Source: Perkinsus marinus ATCC 50983
Lineage: Eukaryota > Perkinsozoa > Perkinsida > Perkinsidae
Assembly (NCBI RefSeq): GCF_000006405.1
Contig: NW_003202100.1
Coordinates: 62,495-116,845 of the forward strand
Reading direction: 5' to 3'
DNA: 54,351 nucleotides
The notes under the pieces were generated by a model. That model worked only from the letters and a program-made list of their open reading frames with translations, did no database searches and was not told where the DNA came from. The translations under genes were made by a program, and so were the position numbers. Positions 35,185-49,607 of this stretch are shown one piece after another. How positions within the stretch are numbered: the first letter of the stretch is position 1; every line of letters begins with the position of its first letter.

Positions 35185-35897
35185 TTAAAGGAAGTCTTAC
35201 AAAATCTACTCCAGAAAGCACCATCATCTTGGTATGCCTACGACATCATCAAGGTGTGAAAATGATTCAGTAGGGCAAAGATTATAGACGTGTCGATTGG
35301 GTATCGGTTCTAGATTCGATCGATTCTACGATCTGTGGCACTCTAGATACTACAGTACCGTTCTTTCTGTTGACCACGCATGTATCCACTAAGGTGAGGT
35401 CATACGAATCCTATTGTCCACGTACTTGGTGATGACGGGGAGTTATGCTCTTCTACGACGCAAAATCAGGCGCGCGCGTTACGATTGAGGCAAATCTTAC
35501 TACTCACAAATGCTCAACAATACGCATACGCGGTGTACGCAGGCGTCAAATTATGTGCAGTGAAGGGTGCTCCAATCGTGATGTCGCAGCCGGCTGAAAA
35601 CTCACTGCTGGCCCTTGCTCACCGAATGCGACAGGTTACGATGATTAGTTCTTAGGCATGACGTATTATGATATGTGATGATTTGCTGGATGCGCAATTT
35701 TAACAGCATTTTTGTCTAGGCACCGAAAACTCCATCGTACTATTATCAACAGGTTCATGCTGAAATTGAACCACTTATCGAGACTATCAACTGTTCAACT
35801 GTATCAAGTTCGGCTGTGCTAAGACAATCTAAAGCAGCGTCTTGAAGTTCTTCCGTTATTCATTGCCAGTTGACTGCCGTGGAATTGTTCTTTGTTC
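35185..35897. other. Divergent intergenic region
   Basis: About 710 bp between the divergent starts of the glycosyltransferase and peroxiredoxin genes. It should hold both promoters. No conserved frame, RNA gene or repeat is seen. Confidence 0.45.
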
Positions 35898-36796
35898 ATG
35901 CCGGAGTTCAAGCAGAAGCTCGGTGCCGAATTCCCCAACTTCGACTGCAAGACCACGAAGGGTGACTTCAAATTCCACGAGTTCCTTGACAGTGATCCGA
36001 AGAAGCCGTACACGGTGAGCACTTCCGCTGTCTCTGTGTAGTGGTGGCACATCTCTGGTAGATCTTGTTCTCGCATCCCAAGGACTTCACTCCAGTCTGC
36101 ACCACTGAACTGGGAAAGTTGGAGAAGAACAAGGACGAATTCACCAAGCGCGGAGTGAAGCTCATCGGTATGCACTCCTCTCATCGATGCTCGCCTTGTG
36201 AGTTCCTCAGCTCTCAGGCATTTCCTGCGACAGTGTCCCGGACCACCACGCTTGGAGTAAGGACGTGCTCGCCTATCAGAACATGCCAGGAGATGATCTG
36301 TCTTATCCCATCATCGCGGATCCCGATAGAGAGATCGTGGGTGTGCTCCTGCATTATCGTGGTGAGTTCTCTTGCGTCTTGTCAGGTGAGTATGCTTGGA
36401 ATGTTGGATCCCAACGAGAAAGATGCCGCTGGAGTTCCTCTACCTGCTCGTGCCCTTTTCGTCATTGGGCCTGATCACAAGCTGAAGCTTTCTATCGTCT
36501 ATCCCGCTACTACTGGGCGAAACTATGATGAGGTCAGTAGATTGCTCTGTGCTTCCCTGAAGTGCCACTCAGTGTGATATTGACGTGCTGCTTTTCAGCT
36601 CATTCGCACCCTCGACAGTCTACATCTCACAGCAGACTTCAGTCTCGCCACTCCGGTTGACTGGAAGCAAGGCGAACGTGTTATCGTCGCTCCGAACGTC
36701 GCTACGGAGGAGGCTCAGAAGCGTTTTAAGAATCTCGAGATCAAGGATTTGCCCAGTGGAAAGCCTTATCTGCGCTATGTTGATGCTCCTGAGTGA
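35898..36796 (+). CDS. PRDX6: 1-Cys peroxiredoxin, PRDX6 type
   Basis: Five exons: 35898-36014, 36062-36167, 36218-36336, 36386-36532 and 36599-36796, with GT-AG introns of 47-66 bp in consistent phase. The product is about 228 residues, the normal length. The peroxidatic cysteine is in HPKDFTPVCTTELG; other family blocks are GISCDSVPDHHAWSKDV, YPIIADPDREI, GMLDPNEKDAAGVP, LKLSIVYPATTGRN, ATPVDWKQG and LPSGKPYLRYVDAPE. PRDX6-type enzymes reduce hydrogen peroxide and lipid peroxides with one catalytic cysteine. No targeting peptide is visible, so it is probably cytosolic. The intron after REI was placed to preserve the conserved VSMLGMLDP. Confidence 0.96.
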
Positions 36797-37154
36797 TTCT
36801 ATTGCCGATTTGTTCTCTATGTGATTCGGTTACAGAAGGATCGCTATCTGATTTTCTCATGACTCTGCTGAGATTCGAGTTGAGCGAGTGGGACTTTATT
36901 TTGGCAATCGCAAACTCGGACCACATTCGAGATGGTGGCGTGACTAGGGAACATACTGAATGAAATTGATAAGTGCAATTCGCATCGTATCGTCGCACAG
37001 GAAGAAAGTGAACGCACTCCTTCGTAGTCAGAAACCCGAAAATCATGGTCCCTCATGAGGCTCGTGAGGCTGATAGCAACTCTGAAACACAATTGAACTA
37101 GTTGAACAAGATACGGCCTGAGCTCATGAAGGCACATCGCATGTAATGATCTCG
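36797..37154. other. Convergent intergenic stretch
   Basis: About 360 bp between the stops of the convergent peroxiredoxin and coiled-coil genes. It should hold both 3' UTRs; nothing else is seen. Confidence 0.4.
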
Positions 37155-38760
37155 TCACTTGAACGGCAGATGCGGCACAGGCTCTCGCATGCTACTAGAG
37201 AGTCTTACTGTCTCGGCTCTTTTAGGCAGGGCTCGCTTGTGAATTCGTACCCTCTTGGTGCGACTGTTGAAGTCACTAGTCAGTCGATTTTGAGAGGATG
37301 ATTGAACCTCCTGTTTGGTATCACTCACAACGTGCTCAGTTTTGGGGGTTGAAGGGCAACGGTGTCCATTTGAGCCCCTTATCTCGCTTTGCGTCGGGGA
37401 TGGTTTGCTTGACTTCAGCAGTCTTTTTAGATGTTCTGTACACTCGAAGCATCGCTGATAACGCTCATATAGCGTCGGCGGCTTAGCCTCAGCCAAATCC
37501 AATGAGAAGTTGTCGAACTGTGAACCACGCATCTGAGTTTTTCCGGGAGGGGAGCCAGGGCATACAGATAGAGCTGCTCACATTGTCCTCCTCCAGCATA
37601 GACTTGAGCCTGCCGTTTTCATCCTCAAGTTTCTCGATACGTTGTTCGAGTTGGTGAATATACTCATGCACTGCTTGAGGATCTCCATCGTTGATTGGTC
37701 CTTCAGAATGAACTGATGCCTCCTGAACAAACGCTTTGAGTATCTCATGATGGCACCGGGGACAAGATTGCGCTTGATCCTCGATGGCTATCACAAATAA
37801 AGTAAAATTGGAGACGGAGGCCACAACCATAGAGCAGGAAGAGGAGCGGAGACAGTGCCACCAGCAGAGCCTCGAGCCTCTTATCTCGCTCGTGAAGATC
37901 GTTTTCAAGCCGCCCGATTCTCCTCGTCAGGATCTCTTTCTCCAGCGCGAGCTCAAAAGTTCTCCGCCGGGCCTCCTCTTTCCTGAAAGAAGGGTTGTGT
38001 GATGTGCCATTCTGGGATATTCACATTAAGTCGGAGCGGTGCTTCAAAATTCCCAAGGTAGAGATCTCGGATTCCAACTCCGTGGCGACAGATCTGAGCT
38101 TCTCGCATCCTGAACAATCGATAGCATTCCGAGGGAAGCCACATTGCTCGAAGCTGCTCACCCAAGTCAACGAATACGCTCGTAACATCTGTGCTGTTCG
38201 CACCCTCTGGAGGCTCCTTACCGACTGCACGATGATCTTCGATAGAGGTACGATCAGTTGTACTAAGACACTCAAGCTGCTCGCGCAGCCCAGCCAACTC
38301 GGCGTAGCATGTCTCAAATTTCATCCTGCGTCGCCGCAGGATCCTGCGAACAAGTACAGTAACAAGAGCAATGTTTGCCATGAGCATTTTATGGGCCATA
38401 GTCAGGGATGCGATCAAGCTGGCTCACTCAGGATCTTCGGCTGGCCCTGAACCGAGGTGACTTGTTTCGTGCTTTCTCTGGTCGCCGAGTCGCTCAGGCT
38501 TCTGGAGCCTTAACTTCCGTAACTCAGCTTGCTCGTTGAGAAGTTCCTAGATCGATCGCGACATCGGGTATTCACCGATTTTCGTCACTTCAACTCGTTC
38601 TTCCAACTCGATGTTCTCCACACTCAATTCCAACCTATCCTGTTGAAGACTCCGCAAGGTCCTGTCGAGTTCCCCCTCGAGGAACGGGATTGCCTCAGAA
38701 GAGGAGCTGAGCCATGGTGATGATGCAGACTTACTGAGCGAGACAGCCTATCACTAGCTT
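37155..38760 (-). CDS. Coiled-coil protein, unrecognised, 5' end unresolved
   Basis: A minus-strand gene with several exons and short introns. In order: an acidic start region (EAIPFLEGELDRTLRSLQQD), a coiled-coil segment LELSVENIELEERVE joined across an intron to ELLNEQAELRKLRLQ, then CYAELAGLREQLECLSTTD, KLRSVATELESEISTLG, a Cys/His cluster CPRCHHEILKAFVQEA, a second coiled coil YIHQLEQRIEKLEDENGRLK, and a basic Ser-rich tail (TKRVRIHKRALPKRAET) ending at 37155. No motor or kinase domain is present; the Cys/His cluster might bind zinc but is incomplete. The role is unknown. Exons above 38700 are uncertain. Confidence 0.55.
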
Positions 38761-39526
38761 CGGTGTCCTGTCTGCGAGGAGGACTTCCGAACTCTATGGA
38801 GCATGAGTGTTTGTTGAGGCATCTTGGTTCGGGCGACTCCTACTAATGTCACTTCGTTTGGATCGTCTATAGCATTCGGCTTACATCGTTTCTCATTCCA
38901 CCCACATCATGATGAGGGGCAGCCATTAATCCTAGTGCCAACAAAACGTTCCCTGATAGCGTGGTCGTACAGAGGATAGAAGAAACCGAGTAGGACGGGT
39001 CTGTGCTCGTCTCTAAGGAAGTCTGACGAATTTGAACAATATCCCGCTAGGTGGGATGAGATCGGGCCTGTGGTCAAACTCCGCGCCAACAATTCCATTT
39101 CAACACTCGGATCTCGTTGCAACAGTCGGAAGGATCTCGCTTGTCTCCGCTACGAGCTTTCAGTAATATGGTAAAGTCATTTGGTGATCTCGAGACGCTG
39201 CGAACATTGCTCGAGTGAGAGGTTCACAGGGATAGGGCGGCAGTACTAGTGCCAAACTACTGTCAATGTCGAATCTTGGATGTAGTTCGGAACGGCTGTA
39301 TGCAGGGAGGAGTCGTCTAGCCGGGGACTATGCTTTACTTCATGAACACAACAGAGCATCAGTCGCGTCACACGACTCACGTGTTCATCGCTTCCAACAA
39401 CATCCTAACATCACGGCTCTCAACAAATGAAGTATTGAACATCTACAGGGATAAGTGCCGGGTAGGCTGCAGATACATCCAGCTGCATCCTGACAACGTT
39501 AGTGACATCTCTGTTCGCAACTGCGC
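38761..39526. other. Intergenic region with one doubtful minus-strand ORF
   Basis: Within this 770-bp stretch a 71-residue minus-strand frame (39122-38907) contains LLGFFYPLYDHAIRERFVG and reads protein-like, but has no family match and no clear start context. It might be a 5' exon of the coiled-coil gene. Nothing else is seen. Confidence 0.3.
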
Positions 39527-40585
39527 TCACTTCCGCTCAACAGGACGTCGTCCGAGGATGGAAGCATCTGGTGATTGCTGATCCCACCTGTGAAGCTGGT
39601 ACTTAGAAAGGTTCCTCCTTCCGTGCTCCTCCATGTTACATAGCGGATGCCGCTGCATGAACACCGTGTCTCCGTCACGTCCCTTCTGCCAATGAACCCC
39701 CATGTACGCTGTGGACTTTTTGAGAACGGTGAGTGTGAGACTCTTGAAGTCCGATCCCCGGTTAATAATAGATATTACGCCGTCGCAGATCGGCACATAC
39801 GTAGCGAAGGGATTGGCTCGGGTGGTCGAATCCAGTTCCAGCTTAGCGTCCATGACAACGCCGCGGAAAAATCCAAGCGTGAGATTTCTTCCATCACGGC
39901 TGCCTACGTAGGTGCCGTGGAGATCTGGTAAACTATAGGATGGCTTCAGAGCCATGAATCCTTTCGCGCATACGTCCTCCAGTTCGCTTTTCACTTGGGA
40001 TGGAGCTTCGCTGACTTGGTTGTTCGCTGCCCTCACATAGGAGTACCTCACGGGTTCGATTCGGTTGAAACAGGTTCCGTCGCGAACAACGTCAGCCACA
40101 TATTCTGAGGTCTCGCCATCCGCCACTCGGAGGATCAGTGCCTTCCGGGGAACGCTGCCCGAGTCGGCATCCATGCATCGTTCCTGCGCGCAATTGTAGG
40201 GTATGTAATCGAACACTGTGAGATTCAGATTGTCTGCTCCCTGCTCATGACTTCGGATTCTCCCAGAAAACTCTTTGAAATATTTGGTTACGCCATGATG
40301 CACCGCTTCGCTACGCTTGGTCACGGCAGGTATATTCCTCGGTATGAAAATGTATTCTACGCCTCTCTTTGAGCTTGCGTACAGTACTTCTCGTTCTCTG
40401 ATGACGTCGAGCGTGTCTAATTCATCGGAAACGCCCGAGGACTGGACAGGGTATACGCACAGACAGCATAAGCCAAGGTATTGCAATGCAACTTTGATGG
40501 ATGAAGGCATTTGGAGAGGATTGACGGAAATCGGCAGAGCTACAGAGACCTTGACTGATGCAAATGATCGTCGACTCAAAAGCAT
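39527..40585 (-). CDS. Probably secreted protein, unrecognised, intronless
   Basis: A single uninterrupted frame of 352 codons from the ATG at 40585. A more likely start is the in-frame ATG at 40510, which gives a typical signal peptide: MPSSIKVALQYLGLCCLCVY followed by PVQSSG (probable cleavage). The mature part of about 300 residues has several cysteines that could form disulfides (NCAQERCMDAD, DVCAKGF, ICDGVI, PLCNMEE), two NLT glycosylation sequons, and a beta-rich centre with LPDLHGTYVGSRDGRNLTLG. No membrane anchor or GPI tail is seen. Intronless secreted proteins of this type are often members of expanded lineage-specific families in parasites; that is inference. No enzymatic motif recognised. 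Confidence 0.7.
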   Translation of the reverse strand: MLLSRRSFASVKVSVALPISVNPLQMPSSIKVALQYLGLCCLCVYPVQSSGVSDELDTLDVIREREVLYASSKRGVEYIFIPRNIPAVTKRSEAVHHGVTKYFKEFSGRIRSHEQGADNLNLTVFDYIPYNCAQERCMDADSGSVPRKALILRVADGETSEYVADVVRDGTCFNRIEPVRYSYVRAANNQVSEAPSQVKSELEDVCAKGFMALKPSYSLPDLHGTYVGSRDGRNLTLGFFRGVVMDAKLELDSTTRANPFATYVPICDGVISIINRGSDFKSLTLTVLKKSTAYMGVHWQKGRDGDTVFMQRHPLCNMEEHGRRNLSKYQLHRWDQQSPDASILGRRPVERK

Positions 40586-41123
40586 CCTTTATTACGACTG
40601 ATGACGCACTCAACGTAAAATCATTTTCCTCCTCGGAGGCTGGGAGGATTATGGGGAGTCTCCCGGACTCAACAGATCGCCTTAGGAAACTTGGATGTGC
40701 GCTCAATTCGTTTTCGTCTCTGCCGAGAGCTCGAGAATCTTCATACAACTTACGTGTTACGATTGATCATAGCAGAATGGAGCTTGTAATCCTTGAGTTG
40801 AGGTCCATTATCTAAAGAGGCAGTGACCCCTCTTAGAAGTGGTTTACACCTACGGATATGGCTGTTTTCCCTATGACGGTTCCCACCCGGATAGTGCGGG
40901 AGGGCGAGCGCTAACTGAAACTGATTCATTCCTGCAGTTGAAAAATTGACGTCGTAACTCATCGCGCTCCTCTTTTCAATCGATTGTCATCTCGATAGGG
41001 GAGGCAAGTATTCCTACGATTCTCATGCAAGTCGTGAAGGTGTCGATTTAGTCTGACTCCTCGGCCTTGTGTTGAACAGTTTAGAGGTGTTAGTTCGAGG
41101 ACTGTCCGCTCTGCGGGCAGTTA
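40586..41123. other. Intergenic stretch with possible minus-strand 5' exons
   Basis: About 540 bp between the divergent secreted-protein and LysRS genes. Minus-strand frames at 40962-40750 (starting MSYDVNFSTAGMNQFQLALA) and 40748-40422 (starting MYEDSRALGRDENEL) look partly protein-like. They may be 5' exons of the secreted-protein gene or remnants; I cannot join them confidently. Confidence 0.3.
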
Positions 41124-43689
<2,566 letters not shown>

Positions 43690-44504
43690 TAAGAAGCATG
43701 TTTATAGCGAGTAAGTTCACTGAAGGCCGAGCTGAATAATGAGTCTGGTCATCACTTCCAGTTCACACTACTACGTAGATTGATAGGCAGATGGCTGTTA
43801 AAGGAATTTTCTGTCTGTTTCTGTTTTAACAAGACAATTGATGCCTCTGTTCGATAGCCATACTATCCACATTCGCTTCTTGAGCTCTTGAGTTGCTAGT
43901 AGTAGTAACGGTGGCCGTAGTAGTAACGGTGGCCGAAGGGGGTTTGCTTAGTTGATTAGATTGGGGGTCTCTCGATTTCGGTGATGAATTTTCAACTTGG
44001 CCCACAAAAGACTACAGGCCACTTCGCCACACTCTCATTGAAGAAAAGCAAACCTAAAGCGAAGGCGCGACCGCAGCCAACTACAGCAGTGAATGTAATA
44101 TGGTCGGTGTAGTATGATCGCTCGAATCTTCATCGACTAGGCGTTATTCGCAGAGTCCATGCAAGAGGAAGAGCGCTCTTCGGGATCTGGAGTACCGGGG
44201 CAAAGTCTTCCCTTGATCTCAACACAGGCCTCGGTAGGCTGGTAGACTTCGTATTGGAGGAATATACTCATTGACTATAGAAGCTTATATACGAATTCTG
44301 GTAGAAGTGCTCAGAGTCCAATAAGAATGTCCCGGAATTTCTTCAGAATTTCCATTCTGTCCCCAACACATGTGGTTGACTATGTGAATATTTCCCCACT
44401 GAGTTTGCGCGACTCGGCCTATCAAATGTGGTTGCAGATCACGCTCGAAGTGCAATTATCGCTTGTTTCAGTTGTCCAAGATAGAGAAGACGGAGATCAG
44501 CAAC
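43690..44504. other. Intergenic region with short tandem repeat and dispersed repeat
   Basis: About 815 bp between the LysRS and NSRP1-like genes. At about 43899-43935 an 18-bp unit (TAGTAGTAACGGTGGCCG) occurs twice. A dispersed repeat occupies 44275-44405. No gene is recognised. Confidence 0.5.
44275..44405 (+). repeat. Dispersed repeat, copy B
   Basis: Partner of 2638-2765, same orientation, about 100-200 bp upstream of the NSRP1-like start codon. It shares ATACGAATTC, CCCGGAATTTCTTC-type spacing, ACACATGTGGTT and ATATTTCCCC blocks. By eye identity is roughly 65-75% with small gaps. Confidence 0.6.
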
Positions 44505-45773
44505 ATGGCGGCCGCTGGTGTATTCGACTACGATCAGGAGCAAGATGATGAAGATGAGGTCTCCAGTCTCGACAGCGGCTCGAGTGAACGGCTTCGGCGG
44601 GAACGACCAAAAGAGAGTAGTATCCTTTCTCAAGAACGCATGGGGAATGACCTGTGGTGTGGCTATTAGAGCCGCTATCGCCAACGAAGGCCCTCAACCG
44701 ACCAGGGCTCGTCCACGTAACCAAGGAAGGAGCGCTACATGCCCAGGATGCTTTCAAGAACAAGCACTCTAAGCATATGGATCATGTAGGATTGATGGTA
44801 GGGAGAATATGTGGTGATACTCTTGAGAGTAGATACTGTTGACGGCTGATCATCGAGCGAAGGAGACGGACCTGATAAAAATGAAATTCAACCGGAAGGA
44901 ACGGGAGAAGGCCAAGGATGAGATTGGTGACGAAGGAGAGGCCTTTGTCACCGGGGCTTACATCAAGAAGCAGGAGGAACTGAAAAGGTAACAGCAAGAC
45001 CCTCTGGGGTCTCAAGGGCCCTACAGTGGACATTGTATGCAGGTTTGAGGAGCGCTTGAAAGAGGAGAGCAAAGAACAAGAGGGAGAGAAAAGGAGTAGT
45101 CAGAACTTCCTTCGTAATCTCCTGTCGAGTGTAATAGCGGAGCGATGCTGTTCCGAGGGTACTACATGATAGTCTCTAGGGCCGCTTCGCCCGATCCAAT
45201 GCCAATGAGGCTGATCGGGAGAGAGCCGACGAGAAGGACCAGGAGAAGGCTGAGGCTTTGGACGACAAGCAGCAGGTGGGCCTCGTATGTGATCCTTAGA
45301 GGAGTCTCTAACCCGCAGGTTGATGAAAAGGAGGAAAAGAAGGAAGGGGTACTCAAGGAGGTTGAGGATAGTGATGGAGTCAAGTTGGACGCCATTCCGA
45401 AGGTAAGCATGGAACTGGTTTTAACTAGCGCTTTTTCTAACAGCTCATCAGGTGCTACCACATCACATTCCGAAGGATCGCAGTGGAGCTATTATGGGTA
45501 GTGATGAGCAACTGGCCAAACAGGCTCTGCAGGCTAATATGAAGGTGATAGGAACACATAAGGAATCGACAGTATCATCTTGTTAGGCTCTTGAACAAGT
45601 GGAGTCGGCCATGTCGGCTGAGACCAACCTTGAGGATCGAGTAATGAGTGCGAAAGAAAGGTGATATCACGACGGTGACGAGGCAGGGTAGTGAGTCTTT
45701 GACGAACAGATACTTAGCAAGGAAGAAGCGAAGACTGGAGGCAGGCGAGCCGGAATCCGCGGAGAAAAGTTGA
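44505..45773 (+). CDS. NSRP1: NSRP1/CCDC55-like nuclear speckle splicing regulator
   Basis: A plus-strand gene with about eight exons and introns of 31-60 bp. The start at 44505 gives MAAAGVFDYDQEQDDEDE, like the N-terminal VYEYD box of NSRP1. The diagnostic block is in the exon at about 44855-44988: KFNRKEREKAKDEIGDE and GEAFVTGAYIKKQEEL, continuing FEERLKEESKEQEGEK, then LRNLL, then a Glu/Lys-rich region (DKQQVDEKEEKKEG) and ALEQVESAMSAE. The C-terminus is NRYLARKKRRLEAGEPE before the stop at 45771-45773; RYLARKK is conserved in the family. NSRP1 is a nuclear RS-related protein affecting alternative splice-site choice. Exons between 44600 and 44850 are not fully resolved. Confidence 0.75.
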
Positions 45774-46495
45774 TTCTTATAATAAAGCAGGAGTTGCGTT
45801 AGATGAGCGTCATGATTCACTCTGTGATCATGAAGCAACTCCGAATTCAACCATCAAGGAAAGTGGAGAGGACCTTACCGAAAGTTAGCGCACGTAAAGC
45901 GCAGGTCGTAGATGCACCACTTCCCCTTCTTTGACGAGCATAAAGCCCGGGGCGTAGTAGCGTACACCAAAAAACGCATGTTGAGCAGTGAACACGGAAC
46001 ATTTATTGTATAGCAGAATGACTTTTACAGCTGGGTTCAAACGTGGAGTCCGTACGAGGAGTCATTGGAGACACGTCAGATTTTATGCTGTGACAGCATT
46101 GCTTTCGCTTTGTGGCAGTCATATTGGCTCGAATATAGTCAACATATCCAGGGCTTGAACTCACGCCTTTGTGATGGAGAATTACACGCTCTACCATTCG
46201 AGCATGTCATATTGTGGAGAGTCACGAGTCTCGTAGGAGGATATGGTCAGTACTCCAAAGTCGTACACTCTACGTACACTTAAATTTTATAGCGCCTCGC
46301 AGTCGTCGTCATCTTGCGTTGGCAGGGCGAGCGCAATCGTCACCAGAAGCATTCAGAAAATATGGCAGTTTTCGAAGCATTTTAAGGCAGGATTCAGTCG
46401 ACCTCCCGTAGTTAGGACGCTATAGACAGCTGATTGGCACAGACGAGTACTACGTAGTCTTGAGAGTATCCACTTTATTGAAGGTCTTGGAACCA
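45774..46495. other. Intergenic region with a degenerate tRNA-like sequence
   Basis: About 720 bp between two plus-strand genes. On the minus strand, around 46203-46150, a perfect D arm (GCTC...GAGC) is followed by a poor anticodon arm with TTCTCCA and a weak T arm (GAGTTCAAGC). Acceptor strands do not pair, so it is at most a tRNA pseudogene or SINE head. Otherwise nothing is seen. Confidence 0.35.
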
Positions 46496-49199
46496 ATGTC
46501 CTCGACAGCCGACACTCAGGAGGCGGCCGGGCAGCAACCAGAGGCTGTGTCCGACTTCTCTCCCACTTTCAAGATCTTAAACAAGGGGGATTCGGCCAGG
46601 GACGGCTCTAACGGTAGCCCTTTGTATGCTTCCAAACTTAGTATGTGTGTAGAGCCCTTAGACGGTCAAATATCGTCATCGGATGATGATGCTGCTGCTA
46701 CTGATTGCATCCAAGTGTTGTTCCCTCCAACTCGGGAACAGCATCAAGAAGAGGCACTTCAGGCAGGGCAAATTTTCGAAGTTTTGAATAAGGTCTGGGA
46801 TGTCACTACTAGGCTTATTGGATTGTCTACTTTTCAGATTGGCGATATACGATGGATCGATTTTTCGAACTTCCATTTAGACCACACCGTTGTGGTTGTT
46901 TACTTCGATCTTCGCGCTGCTCAACGAGCATATACTAGACTCAATGAGGTACCGCAGAGGGGCATCCCGGGTTCAACATCGGATTTTCACCCGTTTTACG
47001 TGAAGCAGCGTAAAACTCGGTGAAAAACGCGATATTCGCGCCCTGTGGTAGTCGCGAAATATGTTTTTCACTAGTGTTTTTCATATCACTAGGGTGAAAC
47101 TGTATTGTCATCTTTTTCAAGGCCGACTTATCAGCGTCAGCGGAATACGTTTCAATTCCCGGAAATGAGGACGCTCGGGAAGTGGTACTCAGCATCAGCG
47201 ACGCTGACAGTTTCGATACCATTCGTGCGGAACTACGCCATTTTGGAGATCTTCGCCGAATGAGCTTCCAGGTGCTAGACTGTGGTACCAGAATTTCCAC
47301 CTATGCACTTGTGTTTAGGACTCTTCCATAGTTGCAGAGTTTTACGACTCGAGAGCCTGTGCTTCGATAAATGCCTCTGTAGGGGCTCCCGGGCTGAAAT
47401 TAAAGCCCGCGACAGGACCTGGTAGTATTGATGGAGGGGGGGGGGAGGAAAGTTACGATTGAATCTGACCTTCGTTTTAGTACTGCGGCCGCGATCTGTA
47501 TCGTTAACAGGCCCTAGCAAAGGTAGTATAGGGTTTGCTGATCGGGCTAATCGTGGTATGTATGGTGTTGATTAGATAGAGCTGGAGGGTTACATACTCC
47601 TGGTTCCTCTGGAGGCTCTTGTTCTGGAGCTCAGCGAGCTGCCATGATGGGGTGAGCGATGATGACTTAATATGTCGCTTCCGTTTAGTGATCTTGATGA
47701 GGTACCAACAGCCACGAGTGGTCCCTGTGGAGAGTGGAAGCGGATCTGTTGCGCCTCCTCCTGAGTTGCCAGAAAAAGCCTGTGAGCATCTCAGGTTCAC
47801 TCGGGTGTCATATGGCTTATCCTTCTTAGCTTGTGTATCTGAGTCGGTGGGCAGCAGCCGCAAGTATCCCAAAACAACTGCGGTTCCTAATTCGCAGTTC
47901 GTGATAGACTTGGGCAAAGTGGCGAGTGGTGCGGACCCACGAACGACTTGTATGATTCGGAATATTCCTAACAAGTACACCCAGAAGATGCTCCTCAAGC
48001 TATTCGATTCGGTAATAGAGGAGTGTCGGGTTGGTGGCTTCCCTAGAGTGGGAAGCTATAGTGAGTCGTACGGAGTTCCTGCCTCAGCCTTAGGGGAAAA
48101 AGGAATATTTGCCTACCAGGTACCTAGCATATGCGGACAGTATGACTTCTTCTATCTGCCGATGGATTTTCGAAATAAATGCAATGTTGGCTACGCCTTC
48201 ATTGACTTTTCTAACCCGCGAACAAGTAAGACTTAGTTATGGATCGATCAGTTGTCCGAGTGGTAATGCATCTTGTTCTCATTGCGATGGGCGTGGGTTC
48301 GATCTTCGGGGGTGTAATTTTCTATGAAGGTATTCCCGCGTTGGTACGGGCGCTCGATGGTAAGAAGTGGGAGAGGTTCAACTCGGAGAAGGTAGTAGCG
48401 TCCTCGGCCTTGCGCTTCTCTGAATGAGTGCGAGCAGATATGCAGAATTACGTTTGCGAGACTCCAAGGCTCGAAGCAGCTCATGGACCACTTCCGGACA
48501 TCTAGTGTAATGCAGCAGTCAAACAAGCAGATCAGACCATGGTAGGACGACGACGAGGACGAGGAGGAGGAGAAGGAGGTTGTTCTTGCTGTGCTCACAT
48601 TTAGAGTAGGTTCCAAAGGGATCGTTCGGCTGGTCATCAGCAGCAGCACCACCCTCATATGTCACATTCTTCTGGGGACCGCTCGAGGCACTATCAGCTC
48701 TCTGAGCCGGTTTTTGAGAGACCAACGACTTTGACTGCTGCATCTAGTGACGCTGGTATGAACTATGATAATGCTTTGGCCGACCTCTGTGCGATTGGGG
48801 AGCCTAGCCTCCTTGCTACAGCATTAGCCGAGCTTCAGCGTAACGAGGAAGATCCTTCGTCGGTAGTAGTAGTGGGGGTGTTGGCGGACAAGAGTAAGCT
48901 CTTGTGGCAGGTGATTCTGGACAACTTCCCTCTAGAAGGCTGGTCCGATGCCGCTAGTTCTATTGGAGGGTTCAGTGCTCCGGCCACCTACTTCTCGGGA
49001 CAGCCTTGTTCGTCTGCTCTTCAGGTAGTGGGGAGGGGGATTGGCTGCATATGATGGTGTACATGGCTTGCTCTTGTTGCTCCCTCAGTTTGCCCAGGAT
49101 GCATACAATCATTTGGATTCCAGCCCACCACCTGGGTGGTCGGCCCAACCTGATGATAGATGGCAGACCAACGGCACTGAGGGCAGATTCATGAAGTAG
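46496..49199 (+). CDS. Mei2-like RNA-binding protein with three RRMs
   Basis: A plus-strand gene starting at the ATG at 46496 (MSSTADTQEAAG). A first RRM ends with IGDIRWIDFSNFHLDHTVVV and FDLRAAQRAYTRL. A second has FDTIRAELRHFGDLRRMSFQ joined across a 45-bp intron to DSSIVAEFYDSRACASI. The third, diagnostic, Mei2 C-terminal RRM has TTCMIRNIPNKYTQKMLL, then YDFFYLPMDFRNKCNVGYAF, GKKWERFNSEK and ICRITFARLQGSKQLMDHF. A Gln/His-rich tail follows (QQQHHPHM) and the stop is at 49197-49199. Mei2-type proteins bind RNA and control meiosis in yeast and development in plants; the family is expanded in dinoflagellates and relatives. Two introns in the third RRM are about 100-120 bp; one (about 48229-48330) carries a tRNA-like B box. 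Confidence 0.88.
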
Positions 49200-49607
49200 T
49201 TTAAATTGCTTAACGGCTCTCGGAGGAGCTCAGTGAGCTCCTGATTTGTTCTCATTGTTGCCATTCTCTAGAACTTCTCGTATATCTGTACTATTATGAT
49301 CTCCTTACCTTTACCATACCGCCACAGTCTCTCCTTTCCCCCCGGAGCTCCTCTTCATCGTCGTAAGTCCTTCTCCTGCTACTACTTCTACTATCGCTAA
49401 AGATGATAATGATACTCACGCTCTCGCTCGAGAGGCCGCCCAAGGCCAGTTTGTGGGTTTTCGTATATCTTCATTCTGCACTCTATCGTGTTAAGCTGAT
49501 ACCATCATTGTCGATGTTGCCTAGTCAAATGTCTCTTGGATATCCCAGTTGTGTTGAAGTAGTTGTGCCCCCTCCCTGAGCTCTCCTTGTAGTGCTCATT
49601 GCTCAGT
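49200..49607. other. Intergenic stretch or 5' exons of exosome gene
   Basis: About 400 bp after the Mei2-like stop. A plus-strand frame near 49375-49455 (TIAKDDNDTHALAREAAQGQ) reads like coding sequence and could be a 5' exon of the RNase PH-like gene. I could not place a start or splice sites with confidence. Confidence 0.3.

Noticed and set aside
37600-37616. CTTGAGCC that could be the end of a reversed spliced leader
   Set aside because: The match does not extend further and it sits inside coiled-coil coding sequence.
46150-46203. Possible tRNA on the minus strand with a perfect D arm
   Set aside because: Acceptor strands do not pair and the T stem has at least two mismatches; it is at most a tRNA-derived remnant.
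48243-48315. Possible intronic tRNA in the Mei2-like gene
   Set aside because: A- and B-box-like motifs are present but the cloverleaf does not close; the T stem depends mainly on G-T pairs.
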